Of a stretch of DNA of 64,000 nt, positions 60,110 to 64,000 are shown piece after piece. The DNA comes from Certhia americana (Eukaryota; Chordata; Aves; Passeriformes; Certhiidae). The notes beneath the pieces were generated by a model, which had not been told where the DNA came from, did no database searches, and saw nothing but the letters and a program-made list of their open reading frames with translations. Where the stretch lies: the NCBI GenBank assembly GCA_018697195.1, contig CM031864.1, positions 18,120,129-18,184,128 on the forward strand, read 5' to 3'. The translations under genes and the position numbers were made by a program. How positions within the stretch are numbered: the stretch's first letter is position 1; every line of letters begins with the position of its first letter.

Positions 60110-63100
60110 TTTTCAAAAGGTGTTTTTGGGGTTGCTTTTTCAAGACAGGCTCAGCAGAAATCAAAGCACATGCAGCCTAAAATAGCTCTGGTTTCAAACA
60201 CAGCTGCCTTCCAGCTATTCCTACTGGTGCCTTTCTCTTCTTTGCCACTGGACAGCATGTTATCACAGTTCCAAACATAGCTTGTACTTCAACATTATTC
60301 ACAGGGCTTCTACAGCTCAATTTATGACGTGCAGCAGTAGCAAAACGTTTTCCAGTATTTCTAGAAGACTTCAGTTCTTTCTGTGAGGTACTTAGTCCAC
60401 TCCTCTAAGAGTTAAAAGGGCAGTAAGAGGACTCTGTTTTCTCTTTGAAGGATACTGAGGAAAGAATGTCTGGTAAGGAGCTTAACAGTCAGCATGAAAA
60501 TCTAATTCTGAGCTATTCCTATCCTGAGTTTCTGAGACTAAAGCAGTTTGTCAGGAGAAGGGAGTATGGTTTTGTGCAGGCTTCAACACCAACATGCAAA
60601 CAATAGGTAAGTGCTGATGGATTGTTAACTGGGGCCTTGTTTCCAGCAGTGTTTGAATATTGGGCAACACAGGGTATGTTACAGCCCAAGATTCCTGGAG
60701 AAGCTGTCAGAGGGAACCACTGAATAGGACATGTGAGGTTTGGGAGAAGAATGCCCTTCCTACCCTTAATATCAGATTTTATTGAGCTGTTCAGACTCTG
60801 TTCCTTTTCAATATTAGAAAAGAGAAGATCTAATAAATTTCTTGTGCCCTTTTCCTCCATATTTTGGTTAAATCTGGGTTCAAACTGGATCTCAGTGTGT
60901 TAGTCATTTAGAAACATTTGGATGTGCTGATTATGCCCTTTTTTACCACTTGGTGTCACTTTTTCCAGGCACACGAAGCACGGAACTCAGACAGAGATGG
61001 CAGGATTGCCAGTCAGATGGCTTTCGGGAGAAGTTCTGCGGCTGTGGTGAGGTCGGTTGGGAGGGGAGGGAGGAACCGGAGCCACTCCTGCAGCACTGAC
61101 TCTTCCTGACTGTGGTGGCACCCTTGGTGCCTTCTGGAAGCAAGTGGTCACATTAGGAATCAAGTGGAAGTTGGGAAATCAGACTTGAGTATTATCTCTA
61201 TGGAGATGTACATATTTGGGGTGAATGGATGGTGAAGTATGAAGGCAGCAGAGGAAAAACTTCTTAAGTTAATCAAGGATGCACTCTTTAAAATAAAAAT
61301 CTCAACTTACAAACCTACATTTTTCCCTGGAATAATGAGTGCCTCCAATTGGAGTAGATTTTAAAATATCACTTGTCACTCTAGCTCTTCTAGTACACTA
61401 GCTGTTTGAGTTGTGTAACTACTGAATAACTAATTAAAAAATTACCATGTGATCTCATTGGGAAAATATTTCTCTGTTGAAAGGAAGGTGGGTTTTAATT
61501 AAACCTCTTTAATGAAATATTTTTTGAATTTAATGATGTCAGTACTTTGCTGCTTAAATATTTCTTGAAGTAATAATTTAGAGAACTTGAAAATAAAAGT
61601 AGAAGAAAATGCATCAGGGAGTATAAATGAGATCTGGAACTAAAGATTCTTTAAGTTCATGTTAATAACTTCATTGCTATTTTAAACAAGACACTAAAAA
61701 ATTAAGCTTAAATGTAGTTAGGTGCAGTAAGGTACTTCGAACATTGCTAGTGAATGTTCTGGAAGTTATTATCTCAGTAATAGTGACCAAGGGGAGCTGT
61801 AGAAGGTAAAAATTATTGCTTCTATGCTCTTAATATGTTTTTGATTGTGATTAAGGGACATGGATTTATTCAAGTTCTATATTTTGATTAAAATGAGGTC
61901 CTGCCTAGCAGTCTGAAGAAATAAGGCAGTGGGTTCATCTCTTATGAAGAATAAGTAATGGGAATGAGTAGGGAATGGAAGAGAGGAAGGGAAACATCAA
62001 CAAAGGAGCCAGGGGAAGTCAGGTGCAGAAGCACTTCAAGCTTCTTATAGGAGCCAGTCACTGAAATATGTCACTAATAGGGTGCAGGTTTTGACAAGAT
62101 GAGAATGGGCACAACCTCTGAAACTGGACATCTGAGAAAGGCCTGGCTGTGAAACCCTGGGGACAGTCAAGGTGGCTGCATGTTTATAACAAGGTACTGG
62201 CAGGTTTTACTGGAAGAATCCACCCCTGAGGGAAATCTTGGGTAATTCAGCTACAGTTAGAGGCTGGCGACTTACAGGGAAAGATGTTCTTTCTGAGTCC
62301 TTTGGGGCAATGCTGCAAGAGGCTCCATGGGTTAAATGAGAGCCTGTGCCAGAAGGATCTCACTGGTGGGAAGATTTCTCATTATCTGTTGTAAGGAAGA
62401 GATCTACAGCACTTCTTTGTGCCCTGAGCTTTGCTAGAAGTTCTGCTGTAGAGCATTGGAGGATACTCACCATCAAATAAGGGAAGGGCAGCTCTCTGTA
62501 GCAGTTTTTCTTTGAAAGGGACTGACTGGGTGTAGTCTGTCAGGGAGCATATGCCATGGTGAGTAACACCACACCTAAGGGTTGTGGAAAGATTTCACCT
62601 GACGAGTTCCTGCTTCTGTCCTGTCCAGCAGGTTGTTCTTTTCCTGTCATTCTCAAACATGAACACCAGGAAAAACATAGACTATAGAAAGCATGGTTAG
62701 TTGTATGGGAACAAATTCTGTGTAATTAGATTATTCAATTGACTCTTGTGTTTGATAATGTGTATTACAAGGTTCTGAAACTATGGCAATCACTACCAGC
62801 CTGCATAATAATCAGCTTTACAAAACTGCACCGAGAGGGTAATCCACCACAGCTGTTTATTCTCACTTCATGCAGAAACTCTTTGTCCTGAGTTGCCACA
62901 TAACTAGTGATCCAAGTTAAGCTCATAATCACGTTCTTATCATTGCATGCCTCTTAGCAGCAGCCTTCTCACACGGGAAAGCTGGGTCTGCTAGGAATAG
63001 CCAAGCTGTTTGCGACCATGTCTGTCATACACTTACAAAGTCCTCTATAGCTGTTCATTTTAAGTCATGGCAGTAATTTTATTGTCTGTATTTCTGTTAG

Positions 63101-64000
63101 GGCTGACAGAAAAGCAGCAGAACAGTATCAAACTTTATTCACTTCTGTGAAGAAGAACATGGTTTTTAAGCAGGCTTGTTACAGTGTGCAGTGTTACACA
63201 TTCACTTGTACAAGGAGAGGACACAAATACCGTGTGTGGGGACTATGCAAACATATTTATCCACTTGAAATAGCTGGATACCTTTTCCAGATGACAGGGA
63301 GCAAAGTGGAACAGGGGAATAGGGAGCAGCAGTAGCAACATGCTTGCTTACCGAAACCTGCTTAGAAAAGGAGACGGCGAACTTTGGTGCATAAGAAAAG
63401 CCTTCCCTTTCTCATATCCATTCCCTGTATGTCTGGCTCCATCTTAAATCCATACAGTGTAACCACATGTGTGGGCCTAGTCTTTCTCCCTAGCAACACC
63501 ACCTTTATTGGTATAACAACTTCTGCCCAACCCAATACTCTGAGAAAGTCTCTGCATAAAACATTTTGTGTGGGTTCAGCGCAAGGGATAGAACTTGCAG
63601 AAGTTTGCAATTAAAAAGCCCTTCTCTCAAATGTCTCCACAAACAGAAAAAACCCTCTTGGAAATAGGATCTGTGAACCCCGTGACTGGGTTACTCAGCA
63701 TTGTTGGATGATAACATACTGCAGCTAGGAAACAGAAGTGCTTTAGGCTTCCAGAACTCATGTACTCAGGGGTCTCTCTTTTGCCATTTAAGGCACTTGT
63801 TTGCATTTCTGTGGGTGTCTCTTCTGCCCTCCTTCCCTCCCCTCATACTCAGAACAAACCAAGAATCTCTTTGAGTAATGAAGTATGATTTATAGCATTA
63901 TTCTGTGTACTTTATGAAAAGCAACTGCGTGGTCTAATTTAATAAATGCTATGCTGTAATTACAGACTTCCATTTTCCTGTTAGATCTTCCCTTTTGTGA
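60110..64000. other. Intergenic, right end of window
   Basis: No protein family was recognised on either strand. An exon-like island occurs at 60969-61046. Minus-strand F3 would be expected near or beyond this edge, but no exon with its fibronectin-type or transmembrane features is visible. Confidence 0.4.
60969..61046 (+). other. Exon-like segment of unknown gene
   Basis: A 78-base segment preceded by a pyrimidine-rich acceptor (actttttccag) and followed by a donor-like GTGAGG. It is open in at least two frames and carries CpGs in an AT-rich neighbourhood. Starting in phase 0 it would encode 26 residues beginning AHEARNSDRDGR. No partner exon was found, so it could be part of a non-coding RNA, or chance. 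Confidence 0.2.

Noticed and set aside
54000..64000. F3 (tissue factor) on the minus strand, expected by synteny
   Set aside because: No exon with recognisable F3 sequence was found on either strand. It presumably lies beyond the right edge, or its untranslated part is not recognisable.
1..64000. CRISPR arrays, tRNAs, rRNAs, prokaryotic operons
   Set aside because: None was seen. Intron-exon structure, CpG islands and CR1 elements show this is vertebrate nuclear DNA.

Overview
The window looks like nuclear DNA from a bird, or less likely another sauropsid. It is AT-rich, with two GC/CpG-rich promoter islands, GT-AG introns, microsatellites and several decayed CR1 LINE fragments. The 3' ends of these fragments carry the CR1 tail motif (for example 'gatgatctttgtgg...cccttccaac', then ATTCTGTG-like octamers). 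Nothing prokaryotic was seen: no operons, CRISPR arrays or insertion sequences. No tRNA or rRNA was recognised.

The one protein-coding gene that can be fully reconstructed is ABCD3 (PMP70), the peroxisomal half-size ABC transporter, on the + strand from 28358 (ATG) to 53931 (TAA). I traced 23 coding exons. Every junction is GT-AG and every phase matches. The exons add up to 1980 nt including the stop, giving 659 residues, the same length as human PMP70. A CpG island (about 27990-28760) covers the first exon. Intron 1 is about 9.8 kb, and several 3' introns are very short (76-114 bp).

Layout: 1-2.4 kb is non-coding with scattered CpGs. 2.4-3.23 kb is a CpG island with features of a minus-strand promoter and first exon. 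By conserved vertebrate gene order (ARHGAP29-ABCD3-F3) this is probably the start of ARHGAP29, with its coding exons beyond the left edge. 3.36-3.47 kb is a (CA)n repeat. 3.5-28 kb is intergenic, with microsatellites, two CR1 tails, a small CpG-enriched patch at 15.65-16.07 kb and a few unassigned ORFs. 28.36-53.93 kb is ABCD3, with a partly deleted CR1 in intron 3. 53.93 to about 56.95 kb is the 3' UTR and flank, with candidate poly(A) signals. 57-64 kb is intergenic, with CR1 tails. F3, expected next by synteny, was not recognised.

No new multi-gene system was found. The most checkable points are: a tandem NAGNAG acceptor at ABCD3 exon 3; a 90-nt intron 17 that is in frame and free of stops, lying between Walker A and the Q-loop; a pair of mutually exclusive hairpins in intron 19; an unassigned minus-strand ORF with a hydrophobic segment at about 12 kb; and the CpG-enriched patch at about 15.9 kb.
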